Of a stretch of DNA of 37,138 bases, positions 8,578-18,106 are shown piece after piece. The notes beneath the pieces were generated by a model. It searched no databases. It was given only the letters and a program-made list of their open reading frames with translations, and had not been told where the DNA came from. Source of the stretch: Eubacterium sp. AM49-13BH (GTDB lineage: Bacteria; Bacillota; Clostridia; Lachnospirales; Lachnospiraceae); the NCBI RefSeq assembly GCF_003464165.1, contig NZ_QSEK01000026.1:1-37138 (forward strand), in the 5' to 3' direction. The stretch's first letter is position 1. Each line of letters starts with the position of its first letter. Position numbers and translations under genes: made by a program.

Positions 8578-9852
8578 TTATTTCCTGAAGAATTCTTCCA
8601 TAACCTCTATTGTACGGTTGATATCCTCATTAGTGTGTGCGTCTGATACGAACATTGCTTCAAACTGTGATGGTGCAATGTATATTCCGTTATCAAGCAT
8701 ATGTCCAAAGTATTCTGCATACTTCTTAGTGTCTGACTTTACTGCACTGTCATAATCTTCAACTGCATCTGATGTAAAGAATATGCTCATAAGTGAGCCA
8801 ATCTGATTAACCGATACCCTTCCGGCTCCACATTTTCTTACACTGTCAGCAATACGCTTTGTCTTAGTCTCAAGTCTGTCGTATATATCCTTATTATCTC
8901 TTAAGATTCTCAAAGTCTCTAAGCCTGCTGCTGTTGCAATTGGATTGCCTGACAATGTTCCTGCCTGATATACAGGACCGTCAGGACTTACCATTCGCAT
9001 AATATCAGCACGTCCGCCATATGCGCCGACTGGCATACCCCCACCTACAATCTTTCCAAGAGTTGTAAGGTCTGGCTTTATGTTAAAGTACTCCTGCGCT
9101 CCGCCAATTGAAAGTCTGAAGCCTGTTATTACCTCATCAAATATAAGAAGGCTTCCATTCTCCTTAGTTATGTCTCTTAAGAATTCAAGAAATCCATGTC
9201 TTGGAAGCACAACTCCCATGTTAGCTGCAACAGGTTCAACTATTACCGCAGCTATTTCATCTTTATTGTTATCAAAAAGCTCCTTCACAGAATCGCAATC
9301 ATTGTACTCTGCTACAAGTGTATTCTTAGTGTAATCTGCAGGAACTCCTGCACTGTCCGGAACTGATGTTGTAAGTGCTGCTGAACCGGCTTTTACTAAA
9401 AGTCCGTCAGAATGTCCATGATAACAGCCTCTGAACTTAATTATCTTGTCTCTTCCGGTGTAGCCTCTTGCCACACGGATTGCACTCATAACAGCTTCTG
9501 TTCCTGAGCTTACAAGACGGCTCACCTCCATTGTAGGAATAAGCTCATATATAAGCTCTGCCATCTCAACTTCTCTCTTGGTTGGCGCACCATATGTAAG
9601 GCCTGCTTCCGCAGCTTCCTTAACCTTTGCAATTACTCTGTCATGTGCATGGCCTAATATTCCCGGTCCCCATGAACATATGTAGTCAATCATTTCATTC
9701 CCATCTACATCAGTAATTCTGTCTCCCTTGGCAGAAGCTATGAATCTTGGCACTCTGTCAACTGCCTTGTATGCCCTGACAGGACTGTTTACACCACCCG
9801 GCATATGTTTTACTGCTCTCTCATATAAATCCTTTGACATCTCTTCATTCAT
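8578..9852 (-). CDS. hemL: Glutamate-1-semialdehyde 2,1-aminomutase
   Basis: PLP enzyme converting glutamate-1-semialdehyde to 5-aminolevulinate, the step after HemA. 424 aa, standard length. Motifs: MPGGVNSPVRAY near 18, SSGTEAVMSAIRVAR, the PLP-contact IFDEVITGFR, the Schiff-base lysine in LGKIVGGGMPVGAYGG (about residue 266), and YQAGTLSGNP. AGGAGG lies 10 bases before the ATG. The gene sits between hemB and hemA with short gaps (44 and 24 bases), consistent with one transcript. Confidence 0.96.
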   Translation of the reverse strand: MNEEMSKDLYERAVKHMPGGVNSPVRAYKAVDRVPRFIASAKGDRITDVDGNEMIDYICSWGPGILGHAHDRVIAKVKEAAEAGLTYGAPTKREVEMAELIYELIPTMEVSRLVSSGTEAVMSAIRVARGYTGRDKIIKFRGCYHGHSDGLLVKAGSAALTTSVPDSAGVPADYTKNTLVAEYNDCDSVKELFDNNKDEIAAVIVEPVAANMGVVLPRHGFLEFLRDITKENGSLLIFDEVITGFRLSIGGAQEYFNIKPDLTTLGKIVGGGMPVGAYGGRADIMRMVSPDGPVYQAGTLSGNPIATAAGLETLRILRDNKDIYDRLETKTKRIADSVRKCGAGRVSVNQIGSLMSIFFTSDAVEDYDSAVKSDTKKYAEYFGHMLDNGIYIAPSQFEAMFVSDAHTNEDINRTIEVMEEFFRK

Positions 9853-9896
9853 AAAACCAGTTCCTCCTGCTGCTTGATTTAATGTTGCTTAAAATG

Positions 9897-10862
9897 TTAC
9901 TCTTCCTTTAACCATTTTGCCACATCTATAGCATGATATGTAATTATCATCTTTGCCCCGGCTCTCTTAAAGCCTGTCATATTCTCCATTACAATCTTCT
10001 TCTCATCAATCCAGCCATTCATTGCTGCTGCCTTAACCATCGCATACTCACCGCTTACATTGTAAGCGACAATTGGAATATTGAAGTTAAGCGCTATCTC
10101 TTTCATAACGTCCATATATCCGAGTGCCGGCTTTGCAATAATCATGTCTGCACCTTCTAATATGTCTTCTTCAACTTCCCTTAACGCTTCTTTTCCATTA
10201 GCCGGGTCCATCTGATATGTCTTTCTGTCACCAAATCCCGGTGCTGAATGTGCGGCATCCCTGAACGGTCCGTAATATCCTGATGCAAATTTGGCACTGT
10301 ATGAACATATAGGAATATTTATAAATCCTGCCTCATCAAGTGCATTTCTGATTGCCTCAACTCTCTTATCCATCATGTCACTTGGTGCGATTATATCTGC
10401 CCCCGCTTTAGCATAAGCAACTGACGCCTTTGCAAGAAGCGGCAAAGTCTCATCATTTAATATAACTCCGTCTTTTACAAGTCCGCAGTGTCCATGTGAG
10501 GTGTACTCACACAGGCACACATCAGCCATAATTACAAGCTGTGGATAAGCATCCTTAATAAGGCGTATTGCCCTGCACACAACACCTTTCTCGTCATATG
10601 CCTCACTTCCGACCTCATCTTTATGTACAGGTATTCCAAAAAGCAGAATCCCCTTAATTCCAACCTCTACAGCACGTCCGATTTCTTCAAGAACATGGTC
10701 AAGCGAATACTGACATATTCCCGGCATTGATGGTACTTCCTGTATTACATCGTTCTCCTCCGTAACAAATACAGGGTATATAAGTTCGTCCACCCTTACA
10801 TGATTCTCTCTTACCATATCTCTTAATGTCGCATTCATTCTTAATCTTCTTGTTCTGTCCAT
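9897..10862 (-). CDS. hemB: Porphobilinogen synthase (5-aminolevulinate dehydratase)
   Basis: Condenses two 5-aminolevulinate molecules to porphobilinogen. 321 aa from the chosen start. The cysteine-rich DVCLCEYTSHGHCG (Cys116, Cys118, Cys126) marks the zinc-dependent class. The active-site lysines lie in YSAKFASGYYGPFRDA and MIIAKPALGYMD. I chose ATG 10862 (MDRTRRLRMNATLRDM), which aligns with family N-termini and has GGAAG 9 bases upstream. ATG 10871 is an alternative, and the longest frame, from 10976, would overlap the upstream exporter and is unlikely. First hem gene of the hemB-L-A-C-D order, 67 bases after the ABC exporter. Confidence 0.95.
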   Translation of the reverse strand: MDRTRRLRMNATLRDMVRENHVRVDELIYPVFVTEENDVIQEVPSMPGICQYSLDHVLEEIGRAVEVGIKGILLFGIPVHKDEVGSEAYDEKGVVCRAIRLIKDAYPQLVIMADVCLCEYTSHGHCGLVKDGVILNDETLPLLAKASVAYAKAGADIIAPSDMMDKRVEAIRNALDEAGFINIPICSYSAKFASGYYGPFRDAAHSAPGFGDRKTYQMDPANGKEALREVEEDILEGADMIIAKPALGYMDVMKEIALNFNIPIVAYNVSGEYAMVKAAAMNGWIDEKKIVMENMTGFKRAGAKMIITYHAIDVAKWLKEE

Positions 10863-10929
10863 GATTATCATCTTCCTTCCAACGTTTCCTATATAATAGC
10901 ATTGCATATAAACATTGTAAACTGGTATG

Positions 10930-12665
10930 TTATGTCCTACTATGTATCTTAACCATTCTTGCATACTCACCATCAAGCTTCATAAGCTCCTCGTGAGTTC
11001 CTCTCTCCTTGATGCCCTCGTCAGTAAGCATCAGGATTTCCTCCGCATTTTCAATAGTTGTAAGTCTGTGCGCTATTACAAATGTGGTTCTGTTCTTAGC
11101 CAGCTTCTCAAGTGATTCCTGTACAATCTGCTCACTCTCATTATCAAGTGCTGATGTCGCCTCATCAAATATGAGAATTGGCGGATTCTTTAAGAATACT
11201 CTTGCAATTGACAGTCTCTGCTTCTGACCGCCTGACAATTTGACTCCGCGCTGTCCGATATCTGTGTCATATCCGTTCTCAAAGCTCATGATAAAATCAT
11301 GCGCATTTGCAAGCTTTGCCGCCTGAATTACTTCTTCATCCGTAGCATCAGGCTTTCCATATCTTATATTCTCTTTAATTGTACCCATAAACAGATACAC
11401 ATCCTGCTGTACAACTCCGATATGGTCACGCAGGCTTTTAAGTGTAACATCTTTGATATCTGTTCCATCAATCTTAATCGAACCGCCCGTCACCTCATAA
11501 AATCTTGGAATAAGCGAGCAGAGTGTTGTCTTTCCTACTCCCGAGGACCTGCAAGTGCAACATATTCTCCCGGTCTTACTGACAGATTAACCCCGGAAAG
11601 CACCTCGTCCACGCCGTCCTTATATCTGAAGGACACATTTTCAAATGTTATTGCACCCTTCACATCAGTAAGTTCCTTTGCGTCAGGCTTATCAGCTATT
11701 TCCGGCTCTACTGAAAGAATCTCTAAGAATCTTTCGTAACCCGAATAGCCATTCTGGAACTGCTCTGTGAAATCAATAAGCACCTTAACTGGCTCCGTAA
11801 AAATATTTATATACAGTAAAAATGTAACGAAATCCGTGATATTTACCCAGCCCTTTGCAATTCCAATACCGCCTGCTGCGATTACGATTACATTTATCAT
11901 TGTTGTAAATGCAGTAAGTCCCGCATTGTACATTCCCATATAATGATAGCTGTCTCTCTTAGATTCAAGGAACAAGTCATTTCCCTTCTTAAACTTCTCA
12001 CATTCGATATCCTCATTTGCAAATGACTTAACAACCCTTATTCCAGACAGATTATCTTCTATCTGAGCATTTATCTCACCTATTCTTACCCTGTTTCTCT
12101 TAAATGCCCTCTTCATGCGCTTGTTAAGCACATACGCAAACACAAGCATAAAAGGAATCAGTACAAATGCAGCAATCGTAAGTCTTAAGTCAATCGAACT
12201 TAATATGCATAATGCACCAATTATCTTAATCAGTGAAATAGTTATATTCTCAGGTCCATGATGCAAAAGCTCTGTAATATCGAATAAATCTGATGTTATT
12301 CTTGACAATAACTGTCCAACCTTCTGGTCATCATAGAATGAATATGACAGCTTCTGATAATGATTGAATATCTCTGCCCTCATGTCATACTCAATCTTTG
12401 CGCCCATTACATGTCCATAATTAGATATATAGTAGTTGCAGCCCCACTGTATCAATACAAGCACAAACAGCACTCCAACAATAATCATAATTCTTGAAAG
12501 TGCTTCATTGGCACTCATATATGCGACCTTTGATGTAATGAACCTTACAACAAGTGGTATCACAAGTGCCACCGCCGCTGACATCATTGCCAGTATCATA
12601 TCAAGTATAAATGTGCCTAAATACGGCTTGTAGTATTTAGCCAGCTTCTTAAGATTCTCTTTCAT
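10930..12665 (-). pseudogene. ABC exporter (fused membrane and ATPase domains), frameshifted in Walker A
   Basis: Half-transporter of the MdlB/MsbA-like multidrug exporter type. An N-terminal six-helix membrane domain (residues about 1-310) is followed by an ATP-binding domain. The frame breaks exactly in the Walker A loop at 11543-11546. The first frame ends VALAGPRE, and the second resumes [20 protein letters not shown]. One missing T (CCTCGGG for CCTTCGGG) gives GPSGVGKTT. The remaining motifs are intact: Q-loop VVQQDVYLF, signature LSGGQKQRL, Walker [13 protein letters not shown] and the switch histidine in IAHRL. Repaired length is about 577 aa. The start ATG 12665 has GGAG 6 bases upstream. 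The substrate is unknown. It sits just upstream of hemB, possibly on the same transcript. Confidence 0.88.
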
Positions 12666-12748
12666 AATCTTCTCCTGTTTTCTATATTTAATCTTCTTCA
12701 ATTCCTGCCCGATATTATAACACAAAGTAAGACAATGAAAAAGTATGT

Positions 12749-12795
12749 AAAATGTCCGGCATGCGATTCATTTTAAATCGCATGTCGGACATTTT
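12749..12795 (-). terminator. Intrinsic terminator between the Pr6Pr-like gene and the ABC exporter
   Basis: 20-bp arms (12749-12768 and 12776-12795), perfect except for one G-T pair, enclose a 7-base loop. On the minus strand the stem (TGTCCGACATGCGATT in its first half) ends in ATTTTACATACTTTTTC. It should end transcription from the membrane-protein gene at 12876-13610. The 5' AAAA and the T-run on the plus side would also let it work in the other direction. Confidence 0.85.
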
Positions 12796-12875
12796 TAACC
12801 TTCTATATTCTATTATAAATTGTACGTTCTTCTATATCGCAACTTCTAAATCACATTTTCAATACCTCTATCCGG

Positions 12876-13610
12876 CTACTCGCTCACAAGTTCTGCTTTC
12901 TGTGCCTTAGCTCCTCTGCCTGCTCCGTTAATTGCAAGATATAAAAGTCCTATTCCAATAAATATAAGCAGCAGAACCACAATCATATATACAACACCTA
13001 TTCCTAGCGACTCTGAACCCATCTGGCTTAAATCCCATCCAAACCAGCCTGTTGGCACATTATAATTAAGAAAGTTGTATGGTGCCGTCATTGTGTCATA
13101 CCACCTAACCCCAAGTGCTGCAAGTATGTATACAAAACCCACATAGCAAAGCGGTGGTATAACCGCGTATATTGCATATATCTTTCTTGCTTTAAATCCT
13201 TTATCAAATATAAGAAAATCTGCTATTGCAAATACTGGTCCAATCAGATGTACGCCAAGGCTTCCTGCGTGATTATGAAGATAAGCACCAATAAGACCAT
13301 CATCTGACGTAGGTCCAAGAATAATCATATACACCAGACATGTCAGTGTAATTGAAAGCGTCATAAGAAACTTGAGCATATATAATCTATTATTCTTATA
13401 ATCTTTTCCCGTAACAAGCAACATCACATCCAACACAATAAATACTACTAGCACAATATCAAGTGCCACATTAGAAAGTGTTGTAAAAAATGTGAATGAC
13501 ATAATGCTGTCAATTGTAAATATCAGCCCATACACTGAGGCAATAAGCGATACCACCTTAAAAATAATACTTGTAATCAATCTTTTCCTGTCTAATATCT
13601 TGTTATCCAA
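12876..13610 (-). CDS. Multi-pass membrane protein, Pr6Pr/FAR-17a-like
   Basis: 244-aa integral membrane protein with about six hydrophobic segments. FFTTLSNV near the second helix, the LHNHAGSLGVHLIGPVFAIADFLIF segment with conserved-looking histidines, and the aromatic PTGWFGWDL near the C-terminus resemble the Pr6Pr/FAR-17a/AIG1-like family of bacterial membrane proteins, whose role in bacteria is unknown. The start is TTG at 13610 (LDNKILDRK), because GGAGG lies 6 bases upstream. The longer ATG frame from 13667 has no site and would add 19 residues. The preceding gene ends 58 bases upstream and may be cotranscribed. Family assignment is by pattern only. Confidence 0.65.
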   Translation of the reverse strand: MDNKILDRKRLITSIIFKVVSLIASVYGLIFTIDSIMSFTFFTTLSNVALDIVLVVFIVLDVMLLVTGKDYKNNRLYMLKFLMTLSITLTCLVYMIILGPTSDDGLIGAYLHNHAGSLGVHLIGPVFAIADFLIFDKGFKARKIYAIYAVIPPLCYVGFVYILAALGVRWYDTMTAPYNFLNYNVPTGWFGWDLSQMGSESLGIGVVYMIVVLLLIFIGIGLLYLAINGAGRGAKAQKAELVSE

Positions 13611-13668
13611 TTTGAACCTCCAATTATTTGATTCTCGAATTATAATATATATTAGTTTGATTATCAAG

Positions 13669-14067
13669 TTATTTATACAAAATATCTATGTATTCAATCA
13701 GCTTTTTATACGAATCTTCGTCTGTCTTATATTCTGCTCCATTCCATTCTACCCTGCCTGCAAGCACAATATTATTGGCTATTCCTTCTTTATAATAAGT
13801 TATTCTATAACTCCAGCCCTTAGTATGTGGAAACTTTTTTGCGGTAAGATTCATGTTTTTAACCAGTTCAATAATCTGTGTCCTCTGTTCCTCATCTGGT
13901 GTTATCTCTTTACCATTACCTCCGCACATTATTGTCATCTTGTCATATCCACTAAGGTCAATATTGACCACCTGTTTTGAAGTACTGATTATTACATATG
14001 CACCAATTCCCGCAAATGCTAAAAATAAAACAATTCCTGCTATTATTTTAATATTTTTTCTTTTCAT
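13669..14067 (-). CDS. Small membrane-anchored protein of unknown function
   Basis: 132 aa. A basic N-terminus (MKRKNIK) and one hydrophobic helix (about residues 8-27) suggest a signal anchor with the rest outside the cytoplasm. There is no lipobox cysteine. The exposed part has LSGYDKMTIMCGGNGKEIT, a charged middle and a tyrosine-rich end. I do not recognise the family. A strong AAAGGAGG site precedes the ATG. It lies 58 bases upstream of the Pr6Pr-like gene, so the two may form a small operon. Confidence 0.7.
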   Translation of the reverse strand: MKRKNIKIIAGIVLFLAFAGIGAYVIISTSKQVVNIDLSGYDKMTIMCGGNGKEITPDEEQRTQIIELVKNMNLTAKKFPHTKGWSYRITYYKEGIANNIVLAGRVEWNGAEYKTDEDSYKKLIEYIDILYK

Positions 14068-14204
14068 ACGCCCCTCCTTTTAGACTTTTTCCATGTCACT
14101 CTCCGCTTTCCTTTTCTATTTATATATACGAAACACTTTCCAGAATAGTTTGCACATTTACATACACATTTTATATATCAATACTTAATTCCACTCACAA
14201 AAAG

Positions 14205-14237
14205 AAAAAACTCCCGCAGGAACAAGCCCTGCGGGAG
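14205..14237 (-). terminator. Intrinsic terminator after the pyruvate oxidoreductase gene
   Basis: The stem pairs CTCCCGCAGG with CCTGCGGGAG (14211-14237), and on the minus strand it is followed directly by TTTTTT. It lies 32 bases past the stop at 14269. A very strong, textbook terminator, which fits a highly expressed gene. Confidence 0.93.
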
Positions 14238-14268
14238 CAATCATACACTTTATTAAGCTGTATATTAA

Positions 14269-17200
14269 TTACTTGTAAAGTTCAACTAACTTCTGAAGGT
14301 GCTCATATCTTTCCTTAGCAACTTCCTCAGACTTAGCAAAGAGTCTCTCAGCTCTTTCTGGGAATGGCTTAACAAGTCTTGTATAACGAGCCTCGTTATT
14401 AAGGAATTCCTGATATGATCCATCACCTTCCTTAGATGTAAGTGTGAATGGATTCTTTCCTTCAGCCTTAAGTGCTGGGTTGAATGAGAAGAGGTTCCAG
14501 TAACCAGCCTTAACAGCCTTCTTCATCTCATCCTGGCAGTGGTTCATACCACCCTTAGCGATACCGTGAAGTTCGCAAGGAGCGTAACCAATGATAAGTG
14601 ATGGTCCGTTGTAAGCCTCTGCTTCCTTGATTACCTTAAGAGCCTGAGCCATGTTAGCACCAAGAGCAATCTGAGCTACATATACATAACCATACTGCAT
14701 AGCGATTTCAGAAAGACTCTTCTTTCCGATTTCCTTACCTGCTGCAGCGAACTGGCAAACCTCACCGATGTTAGAAGCCTTAGAAGCCTGTCCACCTGTG
14801 TTAGAATACATTTCTGTATCGAATACCATAACGTTAACGTTCTCACCAGAAGCAAGTACGTGGTCTAATCCTCCGTAACCGATATCGTAAGCCCATCCAT
14901 CACCACCGAAGATCCATACAGACTTCTTAGCAAGGTAATCCTTCTTAGCTAATACCTGTGGAGCTGTTGGACAACCATCTGCAGCTGCCTTCTCTAACTC
15001 TGCAACAAGAGCTTCTGTAGCTGGTGTGTTAGCCTTAGTATCATCCTTAGTCTCGATGTACTTAGCTGCTGCTGCCTTAAACTCAGCAGATGCCTTATCA
15101 GATGCAGCCATCTCTTCGATCATCTCAATAGCCTGCTCTCTGATGTACTTCTGACCAATATACATACCTAAACCATGCTCAGCATTATCCTCGAATAATG
15201 AGTTACACCAAGCTGGACCCTTCTTAGAATCCTTGTTTACTGTATATGGTGAAGTAGCAGCTGGGTTACCCCAGATAGAAGAACAACCTGTAGCATTAGA
15301 AATGTACATCTGCTCACCGAATAACTGTGTAATTAATCTAGCATATGATGTCTCTGCGCATCCTGCACATGAACCTGAGAATTCAAGTAATGGCTGGTTG
15401 TACTGAGAACCGATTGGAGTTTCAACAAGTGCTGGCTTGATTTCCTTCTTGCCAACGTTAGCAACGAGGTAATCAAATACAGGCTGCTCAGCTGACTGAG
15501 ATTCCTGTGGAACCATCTTAATAGCTTCTCCTGCCTTAGGACATACAGTAACACACTCGCCACATCCCATACAATCTAATGGAGATACAGACATTGTATA
15601 CTTCATAGTTGTATCTACAGCATGTTTAGAATCTGCAAGTTTGATGTTTGCTGGAGCTGCTGTAACTTCATCAGCTGAAAGAATAAATGGTCTGATTGTT
15701 GCATGTGAACAAACAAATGCACAGCTGTTACACTGAACGCAGGCTGCTGGATCCCACTCAGGAACCATAACGGCTGTTCCTCTCTTCTCGTATGCAGAAG
15801 CACCTGTTTCGAACTGACCATCAGCGCAATCCTTGAATGCTGAAACTGGAAGGCTGTCACCATCCATCTTAGATATTGGCTCAAGAAGGTCGTTAACTAA
15901 CTTAACAACTTCTGGACGTCCTGTCTTAGCTTCCTTAGGAGCATCAGCTTTTGGATTAGCCCAAGAATCTGGAACTTCTACCTTATGTATAGCATCTACA
16001 CCGGCATCAATAGCTTTGTAGTTCATCTCTACTACAGCATCACCCTTCTTAGAGTAAGACTTCTTAGCAGCTTCCTTCATGAACTTAATAGCATCATCGA
16101 TAGGCATTACATCAGCTAACTTAAAGAAAGCAGACTGTAAGATTGTGTTAGTTCTCTTACCCATACCGATTTCGATAGCCTTATCAATGGCATTGATTGT
16201 GTAAAGCTGAATCTTGTTATCATAAATATACTTCTTAGCTTCAGCGTTAAGATGATGTCCTAATTCTTCATCTGTCCACTGGCAGTTGATCATGAATACT
16301 CCGCCTGGCTTAACATCCTGTACCATCTTCATACCCTGTGTAACATATGCTGGGTTATGACATGCTACGAAGTCAGCCTGATTGATGTAATATGGACTCT
16401 TAATTGGGTTATCACCAAATCTTAAGTGAGAAATTGTGATACCACCTGTCTTCTTAGAATCATACTGGAAATATGCCTGGATGTACTTGTCTGTGTGGTC
16501 ACCGATAATCTTAGTAGAGTTCTTGTTAGCACCTACTGTACCATCTCCACCGAGACCCCAGAACTTACATTCCTTAGTACCAGCAGCTGAAGTAATTGGA
16601 GCTGGCTTAACTTCTGGAAGTGAAAGGTTAGTAACATCATCAACGATACCGATTGTGAATCTGCTCTTAGGAGCATCCTTCTCTAATTCCTTATATACAG
16701 CGAAGATAGATGAAGGTGGTGTATCCTTAGAACCAAGACCATATCTGCCACCAACTAATGTGATGTCGTTAAGTCCTGCTTCACGAAGTGTTGTAGCAAC
16801 ATCAAGGAAAAGAGGCTCACCAAGAGAACCTGGCTCCTTTGTTCTGTCAAGTACAGCAATCTTCTTAGCAGTCTTAGGAATAACCTTTAATATAGCTTCT
16901 GATGACCATGGTCTGTAAAGTCTTACCTTAACAAGACCAACCTTTTCACCCTTAGCTGTAAGGTAATCAATAACTTCTTCTACTACGTCGTTAACAGAAC
17001 CCATAGCGATGATTACTCGCTCTGCATCTGGTGCACCATAGTAGTTAAATAATCCATAATTAGTACCGAGCTTCTCGTTAACCTTGTTCATGTACTTCTC
17101 AACTACTGCTGGAAGAGCATCATAAACTGAGTTACAAGCCTCTCTGTGCTGGAAGAAGATATCACCATTCTCATGTGAACCACGAGCTGATGGATGATTA

Positions 17201-17829
17201 GGATTAAGAGCGTGTGCTCTGAATTCTTCAACTGCATCCATTGGGCACATATCCTTAAGATCTTCGTAATCCCACTCTTCAATCTTCTGAATCTCGTGTG
17301 ATGTACGGAAACCATCAAAGAAGTTAAGGAAAGGTGTCTTTCCTTCAAGTGCTGCACAGTGAGCTACTGGAGAAAGATCCATAACCTCCTGTGGGTTAGT
17401 TTCACAAAGCATTGCGAAACCTGTCTGACGACATGCGTATACATCTGAATGATCACCAAAGATGTTCAATGCATGTGATGATACTGTACGGGCAGATACG
17501 TCAAATACGCATGGAAGCTGCTCACCAGCTATCTTATACATATTAGGAATCATAAGTAAAAGGCCCTGTGAAGCTGTAAATGTTGTTGTTAACGCACCTA
17601 CACCTAAAGAACCATGAACTGTACCTGCAGCACCAGCCTCTGATTCCATCTCAACTACCTTAACAGTACTGCCGAAAATGTTCTTTCTTCCGGCTGCTGA
17701 CCACTGGTCAACATAATCTGCCATCGGGCTTGATGGTGTGATTGGATAGATACCAGCAACTTCTGTATATGCATAAGCTACATGTGCAGCGGCTGTATTA
17801 CCATCCATAGAATGTTTCTGTCTTGCCAT
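14269..17829 (-). CDS. nifJ: Pyruvate:ferredoxin (flavodoxin) oxidoreductase
   Basis: Thiamine-diphosphate and iron-sulfur enzyme that oxidises pyruvate to acetyl-CoA and CO2 while reducing ferredoxin, central to anaerobic fermentation. 1186 aa, the usual length of the single-chain enzyme. In order: the pyruvate-binding domain (YPITPSSPMAD near 27), the transketolase-like domain II, the gamma domain, two ferredoxin-type 4Fe-4S motifs (CVQCNSCAFVC near 696 and CMGCGECVTVC near 751), the proximal cluster CAGCAET near 823, and the thiamine-binding region with GGDGWAYDIG and SNTGGQ. AGGAGG lies 11 bases before the ATG. Codon choice is narrow compared with its neighbours, suggesting high expression. 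Single-gene unit with its own terminator. Confidence 0.97.
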   Translation of the reverse strand: MARQKHSMDGNTAAAHVAYAYTEVAGIYPITPSSPMADYVDQWSAAGRKNIFGSTVKVVEMESEAGAAGTVHGSLGVGALTTTFTASQGLLLMIPNMYKIAGEQLPCVFDVSARTVSSHALNIFGDHSDVYACRQTGFAMLCETNPQEVMDLSPVAHCAALEGKTPFLNFFDGFRTSHEIQKIEEWDYEDLKDMCPMDAVEEFRAHALNPNHPSARGSHENGDIFFQHREACNSVYDALPAVVEKYMNKVNEKLGTNYGLFNYYGAPDAERVIIAMGSVNDVVEEVIDYLTAKGEKVGLVKVRLYRPWSSEAILKVIPKTAKKIAVLDRTKEPGSLGEPLFLDVATTLREAGLNDITLVGGRYGLGSKDTPPSSIFAVYKELEKDAPKSRFTIGIVDDVTNLSLPEVKPAPITSAAGTKECKFWGLGGDGTVGANKNSTKIIGDHTDKYIQAYFQYDSKKTGGITISHLRFGDNPIKSPYYINQADFVACHNPAYVTQGMKMVQDVKPGGVFMINCQWTDEELGHHLNAEAKKYIYDNKIQLYTINAIDKAIEIGMGKRTNTILQSAFFKLADVMPIDDAIKFMKEAAKKSYSKKGDAVVEMNYKAIDAGVDAIHKVEVPDSWANPKADAPKEAKTGRPEVVKLVNDLLEPISKMDGDSLPVSAFKDCADGQFETGASAYEKRGTAVMVPEWDPAACVQCNSCAFVCSHATIRPFILSADEVTAAPANIKLADSKHAVDTTMKYTMSVSPLDCMGCGECVTVCPKAGEAIKMVPQESQSAEQPVFDYLVANVGKKEIKPALVETPIGSQYNQPLLEFSGSCAGCAETSYARLITQLFGEQMYISNATGCSSIWGNPAATSPYTVNKDSKKGPAWCNSLFEDNAEHGLGMYIGQKYIREQAIEMIEEMAASDKASAEFKAAAAKYIETKDDTKANTPATEALVAELEKAAADGCPTAPQVLAKKDYLAKKSVWIFGGDGWAYDIGYGGLDHVLASGENVNVMVFDTEMYSNTGGQASKASNIGEVCQFAAAGKEIGKKSLSEIAMQYGYVYVAQIALGANMAQALKVIKEAEAYNGPSLIIGYAPCELHGIAKGGMNHCQDEMKKAVKAGYWNLFSFNPALKAEGKNPFTLTSKEGDGSYQEFLNNEARYTRLVKPFPERAERLFAKSEEVAKERYEHLQKLVELYK

Positions 17830-17897
17830 TATAAATATTTCCTCCTTAAGAAAATTTAGGCGGCATAAATGTACCAGCTATAAATAACCAGATATAC

Positions 17898-17903
17898 ATT
17901 ATA
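17898..17903 (-). promoter_or_regulatory. Possible -10 box for the pyruvate oxidoreductase gene
   Basis: A TATAAT on the minus strand lies 68 bases before the start codon. No good -35 hexamer is seen 17 bases upstream, only ATATTA-like sequence, so the call rests on the -10 and the position. The rest of 17830-18009 shows nothing else that I can name. Confidence 0.35.
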
Positions 17904-18009
17904 CGTCCCTACATACTACTTAATATTTTATTATCTTTATCCCCAAAAGTAAAGGCATAAATGTGAGATTTCATGCTTATTTCATTATTAAAATGAATAC
18001 AATGCCATT

Positions 18010-18051
18010 AAAAACTGGACTTTTCCAATGTCCAAGCATCGGAAAAGTCCA
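18010..18051 (-). terminator. Intrinsic terminator after the amt-PII gene
   Basis: 11-bp perfect arms (TGGACTTTTCC at 18016-18026 and its complement at 18041-18051) enclose a 14-base loop. On the minus strand they are followed by AGTTTTT. The hairpin lies 55 bases past the stop at 18107. Confidence 0.85.
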
Positions 18052-18106
18052 ATTACACGATTTACTTATTCTTATTATTACTACATTTTATTACTAAACC
18101 ATTATA

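Noticed and set aside
10863..10976. Longer N-terminus for HemB (start at 10976)
   Set aside because: It would overlap the end of the ABC exporter by 47 bases and adds residues not found in the family; the ATG at 10862 has a ribosome site and matches family N-termini.
16436..16918. 160-aa plus-strand reading frame inside the pyruvate oxidoreductase gene
   Set aside because: It lies wholly antisense to a strongly conserved gene whose narrow codon use keeps the opposite strand open; no start site or recognisable domain.
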